A stretch of DNA of 64,000 nt from Pseudofabraea citricarpa (lineage: Eukaryota > Ascomycota > Leotiomycetes > Helotiales > Dermateaceae): assembly GCA_029641185.1 (NCBI GenBank), contig JAPWGK010000016.1, positions 124,001-188,000 of the forward strand. Reading direction: 5' to 3'. This document shows positions 23,359-33,764 of this stretch, in pieces. Every line of letters starts with the position of its first letter. The first letter of the stretch is position 1. The notes beneath the pieces were generated by a model. It ran no database searches and had not been told where the DNA came from. It saw only the letters and a list, made by a program, of their open reading frames with translations. Made by a program: the position numbers and the translations under genes.

Positions 23359-25212
23359 TCAATTGATGGTAATGCCACCAGGGCTAAGTGCAATATAGCT
23401 TGATACTTTGATAGACAAAGGTCGATATTTCAGGAAAGCTGGACCGGTGAGTAGTCGACCGTCCTTGTCATATCCAACATCGCCGAGGCTGTCACACCTT
23501 TCAAGAAATGCTGCTTTCGGCCGCACCCGAGCAAGGGTATCAACGATGTGGTCACTCCATATCCCTGTGCATGCATTGTTCTCAAGTTGAAAATACGGAT
23601 TGAGAGGTGGAACCTGAGATTCTAACCACCTGGTCAGTATGCACAATTTACCATCCATGGAGTTACATACCCAAATCAATGAACCTAATCCTCAGGAACT
23701 CGAGGGCCGCCAACCTCTCTAAAGATCGAACTGCTGAAGTCACCAAAGCCTCAAATGCTGTAATGAACGCCATATCCGTGATCCCAGTCCCGTCATTCCA
23801 CTGCAAAATTGGTCTGCAACAATTCTTAACAATAAGGTCAACACTCTTCAGCCGCGAGGTCCGACTATTAGATAGCTGAGCAGCGCAATCGAAGAAGGAA
23901 TGGCAGACTCGACCCGTATAAACCAGATGCTCGAGCGAAGGGATAGCTCTGGCAAATTCTGCACAGAAATGTGTCTGCTGGTTGACTTTCCGGAAAAAGG
24001 CCGGAATCATTGCTTCTCTCCTGTAATCACCCTCAAGACATATGTTGAGGTGTGTTAGATTCTGAGGTAGGTGTGGTAAGATGGTTGACATGGAAATATA
24101 TGCCTTCGACTTTGGTTTCGCATATGAGCCGTGCCACTCACCTAGCATTGGGAGCGCAGCAACGATCTCTTGGAAGTCCTCGTTTGTACGGATCAGATTC
24201 CATTGACCCTTACAAACAAGTGTTCGGATCGATGAAATGACAGGCAATTTGGTCAACTTGTCTTGGCCTGGCCGGAAATGTTGCACCATTGGCGGTTTTT
24301 TTCTCTCACCGCCCTCTAATGTGAGGACACAGGCTTCGACAAAAGTCATTTGAATAAATCGAAAGATCTCATCCAGTGTACAGTTATTCGAGGGAGTTTG
24401 GTATGAAACGCTAACCGCCGGCTCTATCCCCAGATGTACCAGAGGCCGTACCAGGTTGGACCGATTAGGTGTGGGTGTTGATGGAATGCGAGGCGCTTCA
24501 TCTAAAGCCTGAGCTTTTTGTTGGAATACCGGAAACCAAATTTCGATGTGTTTCACATAGGAGCAGAGATGTGGGTGTCCCGCGAAGTATAGAGTTGCTT
24601 GGTCCACGGAGTCCCTAATGACAATTAGATAAATCCTCAGTGCTTACCAGCGTTTCCAAGCCATGCTCACCTTGTTCCCTTGATCTTTAAATGGCGATAT
24701 AGCCTATCCTGTATGAGCTGCCGCCATGTATTACTGACCAGTGCCAGCTCCGAGACCTCGCGACGCCTCGAATGCCTCAGAGCCGAATTCCAGCTCCGCA
24801 AGGCCTTTGACTTCCCAGGATAATGGACTCTGCTTGAGGCCGAAGAACGGACACCAAAGAGGTGATCTAGGATGCATTCGTGGATCTCGGTTGGTAGGGT
24901 ACACAGGTTCAACGTTGAGGACGCCATCTGAAGGGGTTCGTGGAAGTAGGTATCGGTATAGTGTGCGTTTTGCTCATTTGCGCGCCGCAAGCGTTGGAAC
25001 TCTCCTTCCAACAGATCCTGTGTTGGGAATGGCGTGCTACTTGGCCGGACTGGTGGTACAATCTCATTGACCTTGAGCTGCTCCAGGGGTATGCTACGAA
25101 TGGCAGTCGGTGTCGAGGGTCCAGGAGTGGCGGGCGTAGATGCAGTTGTCATGAGGGTCAAATGAAGGTTCTGGCCCGCTTCTTCATCACGCGTGGGAGC
25201 GTCTGCGAACAT
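23359..25212 (-). CDS. F-box domain protein
   Basis: Exons 25212-24671, 24614-23671 and 23621-23359 give 582 residues. After a Pro/Thr-rich N-terminal region of about 100 residues comes the F-box-like helix pair LCTLPTEIHECILDHLF, followed by VSNTWRQLIQDRLYRHLKI, the usual arrangement of fungal F-box proteins that feed substrates to SCF ubiquitin ligases through Skp1. The rest has scattered leucine-rich segments (LPQNLTHLNICLEG, IPSLEHLVYTG) like the degenerate repeats often found behind fungal F-boxes. The second intron must use the inner acceptor at 23622; the nearer CAG would create an immediate stop. The substrate is unknown. Confidence 0.82.
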
Positions 25213-26304
25213 GGTGATTCTCGTCCACCTCCCAGACTCTCGTTAACTGTGTGCGGATATGGTAGGATTCATGAAAGGAGGCGGGGCCGATAGGAGACCT
25301 GGTGTTGAGAGGACGCAGGAGAATGCTGGAGGCTCACGGTGAGAGGTCTCTGGTGTTGCCGTACGAGATGGCGGCGATGTATGGGTATGGAGTTGGAAGG
25401 GCGAGAGATGTGGGCGGGGAAGTGTCGTAAGAGTTGCTTTCGGCGCGCTGTGATGGGTCTCCGCTGATACGTAAGTGTGGATTTCGGCTAGTTGGAAGGA
25501 ATGCCGTTCCTTCTTGTGTGGTGCTGTGCTTGCAGATGCTGAGAGGGTTCGAGGTCAGAAGGAGGGTATTTGCATCAAGTGTTGTTGTCGAGTAGGAGGG
25601 AAGAAGGGAGGGCAGCGAGGGGAGGGGGGGGGGAGAGGGGAGATGAGTTGAGATGAGTGTTGTCTCGCACGTTGGATGCTGCAGCATACAGACAGACAGA
25701 TACAGGAGGGTCGCTGTGGGGTATGATCTCCCGCTAGCCGGATGCGGTCTTTACATGCCGAGCGCACAACATACTTTTATTAGTAGTTACTACAGTAGTC
25801 AGGCAAATGCCTTGAGATACTATATAGTTCTAGCAACTTCCGAGGAGTTCGAGGCGACTCTGTCCTTTGCTTTCTCGTCACAGCTGTGGTTCGAGTCCCA
25901 TCATAAATCACGATGGCATCTCAGATCTGTGACTACTATATGTGGTAAATCATAACGGAACGACAGGAAAGACATCAAGGCATAATATAAGACCTGGGCA
26001 GGCTAGACATAGTGTAATTAGACTAGAAGATAAGAATAGCATTGGTAATAGCGAAAAAGATATAGACTGTATATATGTAGCCACATTAGCTAGGAACCAA
26101 CCCTCCTCTAAAACATTTACTATGACTGTCTCTCTTCTTTGATTTTCGTACTTAGTACTGACTGACAGAAGATATATGTACATCTATCTTATCTTACAAG
26201 CGAGTTATCGAAGTAGTGACTGAAAAAAGAGAGGGGAAAGCCCACATTTTCTTTCGCATTCTGTTCGCTTAGACTAGACCAAAAAAAGTGCAAAAAAGAT
26301 GTTC
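25213..26304. other. Spacer with G/A-rich tract
   Basis: No gene is supported. The left part is the F-box 5' region and holds a strongly purine-biased strand at 25592-25650, including a run of ten G at 25624-25633 or so. The right part is AT-rich with no recognisable element. Confidence 0.45.
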
Positions 26305-26399
26305 TGAACTGTGCAGGGATCGAACCTGCGACCAACTGCGTTAGGGACTCTGCTGGAGAGCTTGTAAAGCAGATGTGATAACCACTACACCAACAGTCC
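26305..26399 (-). tRNA. tRNA-Val (anticodon UAC), with 22-nt intron
   Basis: Reading the minus strand from 26399, the acceptor stem GGACUGU pairs with ACAGUUC (one G-U), the D arm is of the GGUGUAGUGGUUAUCAC type, and the T arm GCAGG-UUCGAUC-CCUGC is perfect, with discriminator A at 26305. The 5' exon is 26399-26363 and the 3' exon 26340-26305, 73 nt together. The intron 26362-26341 lies one base 3' of the anticodon, the standard position. Removing it gives loop UUUACAC, hence anticodon UAC (valine). The D arm also looks valine-like. Pair 27-43 would be U-U, a weak spot in the anticodon stem. CCA is not encoded. Confidence 0.85.
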
Positions 26400-27312
26400 A
26401 GATTTGTTGTTGAGCTGTGAATGCTCGATGATTTGTTGGACTCAATCTTGTTATTGGAGTATATCAACCAACATCACCTTGTTCGTCCTCCGTATCTCTA
26501 CAGCCTTTCGTTGCTGGGTATCTAGATATGGGATGCAGCCTACCTGAGGAAGATCATCAACTATCTTCAGGATGCAAACAACCAAGCTTCAGTCGCTCGA
26601 GCACACTTCCAGCTACGAAACATGGCACGAGAGGCAAAAAGGATCACAGTGCACCGGCAAAAGCATGATCCATTGACGTCGAGAGTAATAAGTGAGAGAG
26701 CTAACAAGTCGGCAATCTGGAGGCACGGGGGCCTCCCTGGCGTCTGAGGCCCCCCGAACCCGACACTTCTTGACAACGGGAACCAGTCCAGTCCACTTGA
26801 ACAGTACAACTGTACCATCAAAATCACCACTTCACTTCGTCAGCCACCTTTCACCTTTCACCTTCACATCTCACCTTCTGCTCTACCCCGTTGATCGACA
26901 CACACACAAAGAACCGGTGCAGAATGGCCCCTCGACCCTCTGCCCGTTCATAATGCTTCAGCGTTGTTGATCTCGCTCGCGGCTTGTTCCCACCAGATTA
27001 GATCTCGGTCCTGAGCCGGGGCGGCCGTCCTTGAACGCGTTCATTTCGATTCTTGTGCTGTAGCTCTCGAAGCCTAAATCAAGCTTCCCGGCTGCTGCGA
27101 CGACAACCACAAGACAACCTCAAAGAGGATCTCGCTCTCGCTGTACCGTATGACGTGTTATAGGGGAACTCACATAATTCCAACCACCCTCCTCTGCCCG
27201 CACAATCTAGTCAACTAATTCGCCCTCCCGCTACGCCAATCCCAATTCCAGTTCCAACTCCAACTCTACTCCACCCCTCTGCAACCCTCGTTCGCTGCAT
27301 ACACTCTTGAAC
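26400..27312. other. Spacer and 5' region of the AP180-like gene
   Basis: No coding feature is supported. From about 26800 the sequence is C/T- and CA-rich with TTTCACCTTTCACCTTCACATCTCACC-type repeats, typical of a fungal promoter/5' leader. Confidence 0.45.
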
Positions 27313-29511
27313 ATGGCGAGCTCCTTTGAGAAGTCTGTCAAGGGTGCCACCAAGATCAAGGTGAGTCTCCCAGCATCTCGGCCTTCCTGCGCGAGCCAGT
27401 AGAGAGTCCGTCGACTGATGCGCTGATAGGCAGCTCCACCGAAAACGAAGTGCGTTCCCTACCATACCATACCATACCATGCAATGGCCACGACGTCATG
27501 CTAACCTTCCCTCTGCAGATACATTGAACATATCCTGATTGCGACTCATTCCGGGGAGGCTGGCGTTGCTGAGGTCTTCCGGGCGTTACAAAACCGGCTG
27601 CGAGATTCAACATGGACGGTGGTCTTCAAGAGTCTAATCACGGTGCATCTAATGATCAGAGAGGGGTCGCCGGATGTAACGCTGGCATATCTGGCAAGGC
27701 ACAGGAATATGCTTGCGATAAGCAGCTTTTCTGATGGTGAGCTTCTTCTGAGCCAGGACTTCTTCCTAGGTGACCCTAGAATCCCAACGAATTATGCTGA
27801 CTAGCTACAAAGTCCAAACTCAAGGGCGAAATATCCGCCACTACACAAACTACCTGAGTGAAAGAGCAAGGGCATATCGAGAAACGAAATGCGATTTTGT
27901 GCGATCTGCGGACCGAAAGCTTGAAAAGCTGTCAGTTGACAAAGGACTCCTTCGAGAGACCGAGACTGTTCAACATCAGATTACAGCCCTGCTTAAGTGT
28001 GACGTACGTTCTACCGTACTGTCTCTCGTCATGAAGGGTTTGCTAACAGCACTCTGCAGGTTCTTGATAATGAGCCCGAGAATGAAATAACGATCACCGT
28101 TTTTCGGATGCTGGTTCTGGATTTGTTGGCGATGTTTAATGTAATAAATCAGGGAATGATTAATATATTGGGTTTGGAGGCCAACTCAATATACTACTGG
28201 GGCTTTAGCTAATCACTTCAAGGTCACTTCTTCGAAATGTCCAAACCAGATGCTGAACGAGCGATGGAGATATACCGGAATTTTACGAAACAAACGGATT
28301 TCGTGGTGGCCTACCTCAGTATAGCTCGGCAATACGAACATCAGACACGGGTTGAGGTACCCAAGTTGAAGCATGCTCCCGTCAACCTTGGAAAGCAGCT
28401 GGAGGATTATCTGATTGATCCTGATTTTGAAGTAAACAGGCGGCAATATATTGCAGAGCAGGAGTCCAAGAAAGGAAGAGGCGGTGCAAATGGTGCAAGT
28501 AGGGCAATATTTTCCAACAAGAAGGACGAATCCGAGTCAAGGGCTGCAGCAGGGCGTGCATTCCCGGATGTTGACACAAACCAGTCTGCAGCAAAGGCTG
28601 TACAACCGCCCAAAGGCCCTGATCCAGATCTTATTGATTTCTTTGATTCGATTGAACAGAATCAGCAACCTATGGCTACCCAACCTGGGCTACAACAGCA
28701 GCAATATACAAATGGCGCTCCTTTCCAGATGCAGCAACAGCCCCAGCAGCAATTTCAGCAGACAGGAAGTAACGGGTTTATGCCACAGCAAACTGGTTAC
28801 CCCAATACTCCCCAATTCACTCAACCAGCTTTTAATGGTACCTTCGACGCAAGTCAGCAACAGCAGCCAGTACAGCAGCCAGTACAGCAGAACTTCACCG
28901 GAGCCGGGTTTGGAGGGTATACACCGCAGCAATCTTTTCAGCCAGGTGGTTTAGCATCGATTCCACAAGACTCGGCAGCTTCCTTCCAGCAGCAGCAGCA
29001 ACAACCGATTCAGCAGCAGCTAGGTGGCCTACAACCAAACCAACAGACGACGAATCCATTCCGCACTTCTATGGTAATGGCAAACCCAACTGGCATGTCT
29101 GCGCCTTCTTTCCCAGCTTCGCCAGCTATAACGTCACCTATGGGTCGTCAGTCTACGAATCCTTTTGCAAGAGCTAGCCCTATAGCTACACCGCAAACAT
29201 TCTCGCCGCCACCTGATCAACCGTTCCAACCGCAGCAAACTGGTATGGCGCCTCTGCGGCCAATGGCGACCGGGACCAACCCCTTTGCAAAGAATTTAGC
29301 TATGAATTCAGCACAGCGACCTCAAACAGCAGGTGCTTTACTTGCGCAGCCGACGGGGAGTACAAATCCTTTCCGCCAAAGCCAGTTCGTGAATACTGCT
29401 ACCGGAACTGGTTGGCAGCATAATCAGCAGCCTATGGGTGGTGGTCTAGACCAGCTAGAGACAGTTCCCGTCTTTCCTAGACCGGCACAACAGCAAGCAT
29501 GGCAGCAGTAA
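27313..29511 (+). CDS. AP180/CALM-type clathrin assembly protein (ANTH domain)
   Basis: Six exons (27313-27360, 27430-27449, 27519-27736, 27813-28003, 28060-28171, 28223-29511) give 625 residues. The ANTH domain fills about residues 1-280, opening MASSFEKSVKGATKIK and containing LITVHLMIREG, GRNIRHYTNYL and FRMLVLDLLAMFNVINQG. The phosphoinositide-binding stretch KAAPPKTKY is encoded largely by a 20-nt microexon. The C-terminal half is Gln/Pro/Asn-rich and disordered, with four NPF tripeptides (near 29056, 29159, 29279 and 29366), the classic EH-domain ligands, in TNPF/STNPF settings. The protein should bind PIP2 at the plasma membrane and link clathrin and cargo (SNARE) sorting during endocytosis, as yeast Yap1801/1802 do. 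The second intron contains four tandem ACCAT units (27461-27480). Confidence 0.95.
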
Positions 29512-29835
29512 AGAAGGCCTAACTGGTCGTCACGTGTTGGATTTTTTTGCGTAATAAGCACTGCAAGCATGGCGTTAAGAGGACTTTGCGCTTTCTCATT
29601 TTCAAAGGATAGGAAAGACAGCGGCATTGGAATTTGCATAAAGTGGATTATGGGGCCGGCGGTGATACGTCCGGTAGTCTCAATGAGTCTTAAATAATTA
29701 AACGGATTTTGACCTCGAGAGTTCTTTGTAGTATGCCACCAAAGACACTTCCGAACTCCAAAACTCCTTGCTCCTATGCTAATATATGATGTTACCTTGT
29801 GCATCTATACTACATAAATGATGCCCAGTGGCAGC
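29512..29835. other. Convergent 3' spacer
   Basis: Downstream ends of the AP180-like gene (plus) and the Tfb3 gene (minus) meet here; the sequence contains only presumed 3' UTRs. No conserved element is recognised. Confidence 0.5.
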
Positions 29836-30945
29836 TTAAAAAATATCATCCACCTCCATCTTACTCTCGAGTTTAATTTTGCCCCCTGCCATCTCTGCTG
29901 CCGCCAGAGCAGGAATTGCTCCCTGTCTCTGAGGGATCGTTTCATCTTCGATAAAGACACCCAAACCCGAGAAGGCTTCAAACATGGTGCGAGCGTAATA
30001 TTCTTCGAGGCTATAGCCACCAGCCATGTGCCTCGTATCGCTCTTCGCATTCCCAAGCCACTCGTTATCGTAATCATTTTGAACCGTATAGCGTGACGGC
30101 GTCAGATCTATCCCGCCAAATGGGTCGTAAGGTTTCTCGATAACGGGGGCCTCCTTTTTCTTCAGACCTCTCAGATTAATGGTCAGCCCTGAATCCAGTG
30201 CAGCTCCAGGATTCGGCTGCACATCATTGATATTCCTCCGGGCCGATGTCTTCTTGAGTATGACCTTCTGAGCTTGCCGTGTGATCTTGTTTGCATCCTC
30301 GTTCGAAGTCGCAAGACGGTCAATAACATCTCGCCGGGATTTCTGTGCATCGGCTTTCTCTTCTTCCTCTTCCCTATACGCTGCCAATCTGCGTTGCCTC
30401 GCAAGCTCTTTCTCGGCCTTCTCTCGTCTCCTCGCCACATCTGCCTCTTCCAAACCAGCCTTCCTATTTTCCTCGATCTCGCCCTTATTTCCTTCCTTGT
30501 AGGCCCGCAGCCTATCCTCCGCGTTTGATTTCTCGTCCCTCGTGCCTTCGACGAGATCGAAAATGAGACTCTCGACCTCCTCCAGGTAGTTGTTCCAGTC
30601 AAGGAGCGTCTCGAACTCATCCTGGCGCCTGTTGAATACCGAGCACACCCTTTTCCTGATGTCCACTTCCCTCTCGACTTTTAGATCAGCAAAGAAGGCC
30701 TTGTGGAATCCTTTCTTCCTTAATGTCTTGCCGCAGTACGGAACAGGGCATGAAGCCGGGCCTGAAGTGAATATGCGATCCACGCACGTGGAGCACATCT
30801 TGTGGTAACATTCTGGATTGATGAGGAACTGAAGATTCGGATTGAGGTAGCGGTTCGATTTACAGACGGGGCAGATGTCGTCGGAGGGGTTGGATGCAGA
30901 TAGAACGCTCGTACTGCCGCTGATGCTCGGTCGGGCGCGAGACAT
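29836..30945 (-). CDS. tfb3: CDK-activating kinase assembly factor MAT1 / TFIIH subunit Tfb3
   Basis: This is a single exon of 369 residues. An N-terminal C3HC4 RING finger uses Cys25, Cys28, Cys46, His48, Cys51, Cys54, Cys66 and Cys71, with the MAT1-specific text INPECYHKMCSTCVDRIF. FEAFSGLGVFIEDET-type sequence lies near the C-terminus and a long charged helix (about 140-230) sits between, as in MAT1 proteins. The protein bridges the Cdk7/cyclin H kinase module to core TFIIH in transcription initiation and nucleotide excision repair. It is divergent from nudC with only 196 bp between start codons, so the two probably share a promoter region. No oddities were seen. Confidence 0.95.
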   Translation of the reverse strand: MSRARPSISGSTSVLSASNPSDDICPVCKSNRYLNPNLQFLINPECYHKMCSTCVDRIFTSGPASCPVPYCGKTLRKKGFHKAFFADLKVEREVDIRKRVCSVFNRRQDEFETLLDWNNYLEEVESLIFDLVEGTRDEKSNAEDRLRAYKEGNKGEIEENRKAGLEEADVARRREKAEKELARQRRLAAYREEEEEKADAQKSRRDVIDRLATSNEDANKITRQAQKVILKKTSARRNINDVQPNPGAALDSGLTINLRGLKKKEAPVIEKPYDPFGGIDLTPSRYTVQNDYDNEWLGNAKSDTRHMAGGYSLEEYYARTMFEAFSGLGVFIEDETIPQRQGAIPALAAAEMAGGKIKLESKMEVDDIF

Positions 30946-31141
30946 GTTGAATGATTGTGTGGGATGTATAGACCGTAGCAGCGGTTTCGTTATGAAGTTG
31001 GAGGCGAGGCTGGGATGAAGCTAGAGCGCCTTGTTGGACAAGGCTCTCGCCCCGCTTCACAGTTCTTGTCTGAGCTTCTCTCCCACCTCAAAAACCATAC
31101 ACATAAACAACCACAGTCATCTATCTACACCTGCCTACACG

Positions 31142-31929
31142 ATGTCTGAGAAGGGTAAGTTTGGTCGTTTGATTTTCAACACGTTCCTCTAATGTTTCTT
31201 TCTGTTCAAAGCTGCAATGCATATTACAAATCATGGATCCTGGTGCACGCTGATTTACCCCTCTACTATTATCAATCAAAAATCATCACCCCTCGTACAT
31301 CACCCGTCATACTAATGGACCCTTGCAGAATTAACGCCAGCAGAGGAAGCTGTAGCACGAGCAAAGGAAGCAGAGGAACAAGCTGCTCTTCCCTACAAGT
31401 GGACACAAACGATCGGAGATCTCGATATCAACATCGAGGTGCCAGGCAACTTCAAGGGGCGTGACTTTGTTGTCGACATCAAGAAGAAGAAATTGATTGT
31501 TGGCATCAAGGGCCAGGATCCTATCATAAGTGTAACTTTTATAATCCAGTCTATGGTTCGTTCTGACACGAATAGGGCGATCTTCCTCATGAGATCCACG
31601 TTGATGAATCTACTTGGACGCTTACTACATCGCCTACCCCAAACACCAAGATTCTTGAACTACATCTAGACAAGGCCAACAAGCTGGAGTGGTGGGCCCA
31701 TGTGATTACGACTGCACCCAAGATTGATGTTACCAAGATCACGCCTGAGAATAGCAAGTTGGGGGATCTGGATGGAGAAACCAGAGGCATGGTGGAGAAG
31801 ATGATGTACGATCAGAGACAAAAAGAGATGGGCAAACCCACAAGCGACGAGGAAAAGAAGCTGCAGATGCTCGAGAACTTTAAGAAGCAACACCCTGAGC
31901 TCGACTTTTCGAATGCAAAGATGAACTAG
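31142..31929 (+). CDS. nudC: Nuclear movement protein NudC (CS domain)
   Basis: Exons 31142-31154, 31329-31531 and 31576-31929 give 189 residues. The first exon codes only four complete residues (MSEK) before a 174-nt intron, and the second intron is only 44 nt. The CS/p23-like domain runs from [17 protein letters not shown] through [21 protein letters not shown] and [15 protein letters not shown] to KLEWWAHVI, the NudC signature. The C-terminal helix [15 protein letters not shown] followed by [17 protein letters not shown] is the expected conserved tail. The protein is a dynein/LIS1-pathway chaperone needed for nuclear migration in hyphae, and the length matches Aspergillus NudC. The second donor must be GTAACT at 31532 to keep the frame. 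Confidence 0.96.
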
Positions 31930-32433
31930 GAGAGGGACGATGTTCACCTAGACAAGAATCAAGAGCCCTATGCCTCTGCTCCCAACAAGCCACAAGTGTA
32001 TCCAAAGAACTCAAGTGTTATCTGCCCTCATACCGCATACTTCTATCGAGTGATAGGTTTGGGGGAGCAAATAAGATACGGAATGGCAATCGGGGGGAAA
32101 TCCCAGGTCAGGACGTTGGCGTTCAACGACGATCTATTTAAAGTGTGGCTGAGATCATGTTAACTTTATCAATGAAAGTTAGACAGCGTAAAGCTAGTGA
32201 AAGCAAACTTGATCCATGAACATCCATTTCCTAATTGCGCTGGGTTTGGCCATCGAGCGCTGGAAGCAAAAACGCTGCTTTACACTCATCAAGCCTAACT
32301 TCCAGCCTCTCCAACTTTTGAACACCATCACAGCCTTATTCATACACCTTTGGTAATCTGGAATCCTATATATGTACATTCATCCTCTCTGTACTCCAAC
32401 ATTGCTTGATGTCCGCAGAAGTCGAGCTTGTAT
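31930..32433. other. Convergent spacer between nudC and swp1
   Basis: This region holds presumed 3' UTRs of two genes that point at each other. No gene or repeat is supported; the short open frames here have no family resemblance. Confidence 0.5.
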
Positions 32434-33482
32434 TTATCTTTCGCCTGCAATACGTCGGCTCTGCACCTCAGATAGAGCCTTGCTGCCACTCAAGAATGCC
32501 ACCAGGCCGACAACGCCGGCGGCAGGTAAGGTCTGGAATAGATTCCAGCTAGAGTAGTAGAGGAAGAAGATCCCCTCCATGGAAACAATTGAGCCGAAGA
32601 ACAAAGTGTGAGATAGAGGAGCTGCCTTGGTGGCTTTGGCAAGATGAGAAAGGTTCGCGCCTAGATATGCCCACTGCCATGCTGTCAGTAATTGTTCTCC
32701 CGAGATTTGAAGAAAGAACTCACAGAGCCAAACAAGACAGGTACTGTGGCAAGCACTGCCAGGACAAAGAACAGAGATATAATCTTAGGTCCACTCTTTG
32801 GATCCGGCCTGAAGATATTGTGGATCTCTGCTAACTTGCCATACCGCAATGGCTTTTCATATGCTGGCAGAGGCGCGCTGGGATCAATTTTGATGTCGAG
32901 GTTGAAGACATGATTGCTAAAGGCTTGGGAGGAACCAAATGAAGCTAGGAGAAGGGTGGCACGCAGAGGTTGACTAGAGCTTAAAAGCTGCGTTGGGAGG
33001 TCTTTCTGTGTCTGTGTATACCATTAGTAAAGGGTAGAACTGCGCTGGGGAGGAATTGAGCCTAGGAACTTACAAAGTCAACCTTTGCCTTGCCAGTATC
33101 CTTAACAGAGAATGGAAATGTGGTCTCTAGCCCTGTGTCCTGGTCTCTGAGGAGGAGGAATGCTTGATGTGGTCGTTTCGCTTTGCCATCTTCTGTAGCT
33201 GTCAAGATGATCTTCAGAGAGTCGGCTGCACCTAATGTTACAGGTTTTGCAAGAGGTACATGATCCGAAAGCCTGGGAGTTTATTAATCAGCGTTGGGAA
33301 GGCATAAATGGAGGTATACGGAGCTCTGAAGTTTGGAAGCTGGCGTACTTGTCCTTAAATGGATTTCCAGCTCCTTTGGACTGGACAGAAATGACGGCCT
33401 CGTCGAAATTCCATGAAGATGCTCCTACAACACCAGCACCAACGAGCAATAAGGACGGTAAGAGAGTTTGTAGAAATCGCAT
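32434..33482 (-). CDS. swp1: Oligosaccharyltransferase delta subunit (Swp1/ribophorin II)
   Basis: Exons 33482-33349, 33272-33074, 33005-32724 and 32673-32434 give 284 residues. The start at 33482 gives a clean signal peptide (MRFLQTLLPSLLLVGAGVVG, cut near ASS). The lumenal part contains LGAADSLKIILTATEDGKAK and RPHQAFLLLRDQDTGLET, hallmarks of the ribophorin II C-terminal domain. It is followed by LRYGKLAEIHNIFRPDPK and three hydrophobic segments (ISLFFVLAVLATVPVLF, LFFGSIVSMEGIFFLYY, AAGVVGLVAFLSGS) before a short basic tail. As in fungi generally, it is much shorter than the animal protein. It is a subunit of the ER complex that transfers the N-glycan to Asn-X-Ser/Thr. The upstream in-frame extension to 33617 is Arg/Cys-rich and would bury the signal peptide, so I reject it. 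Confidence 0.94.
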
Positions 33483-33764
33483 TGTGGATTGTGGTTGGAG
33501 GTGGAAAGTTGGGAGAGCAATTCGTAGTGGCAGCCGCGTAACAAGGCGAGGTAGCTCTACCTGTGTAGGTTGTGAACACCTGTCGCAGCCCCGGCGAGCC
33601 TCGGTCACATGATCCATCTGAAAATCCGCTCAACGGCGCGGGGTGGAGCGGAACATACATGGTGTCACATCTGTCTTTTCATTCTACAACCACATTCTAT
33701 AACCACACTTAATAAACATACACAACTCCTCCTCCCATCAAAGCCAAAGAGCCATAGAAGCAAG

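Noticed and set aside
23600..23680. Nearer acceptor CAG for the second F-box intron
   Set aside because: It yields an immediate in-frame stop; the TTAG at 23622 restores the frame.
33483..33617. N-terminal extension of the Swp1 frame
   Set aside because: It would place an Arg/Cys-rich stretch in front of a clean signal peptide; the start at 33482 fits the family.
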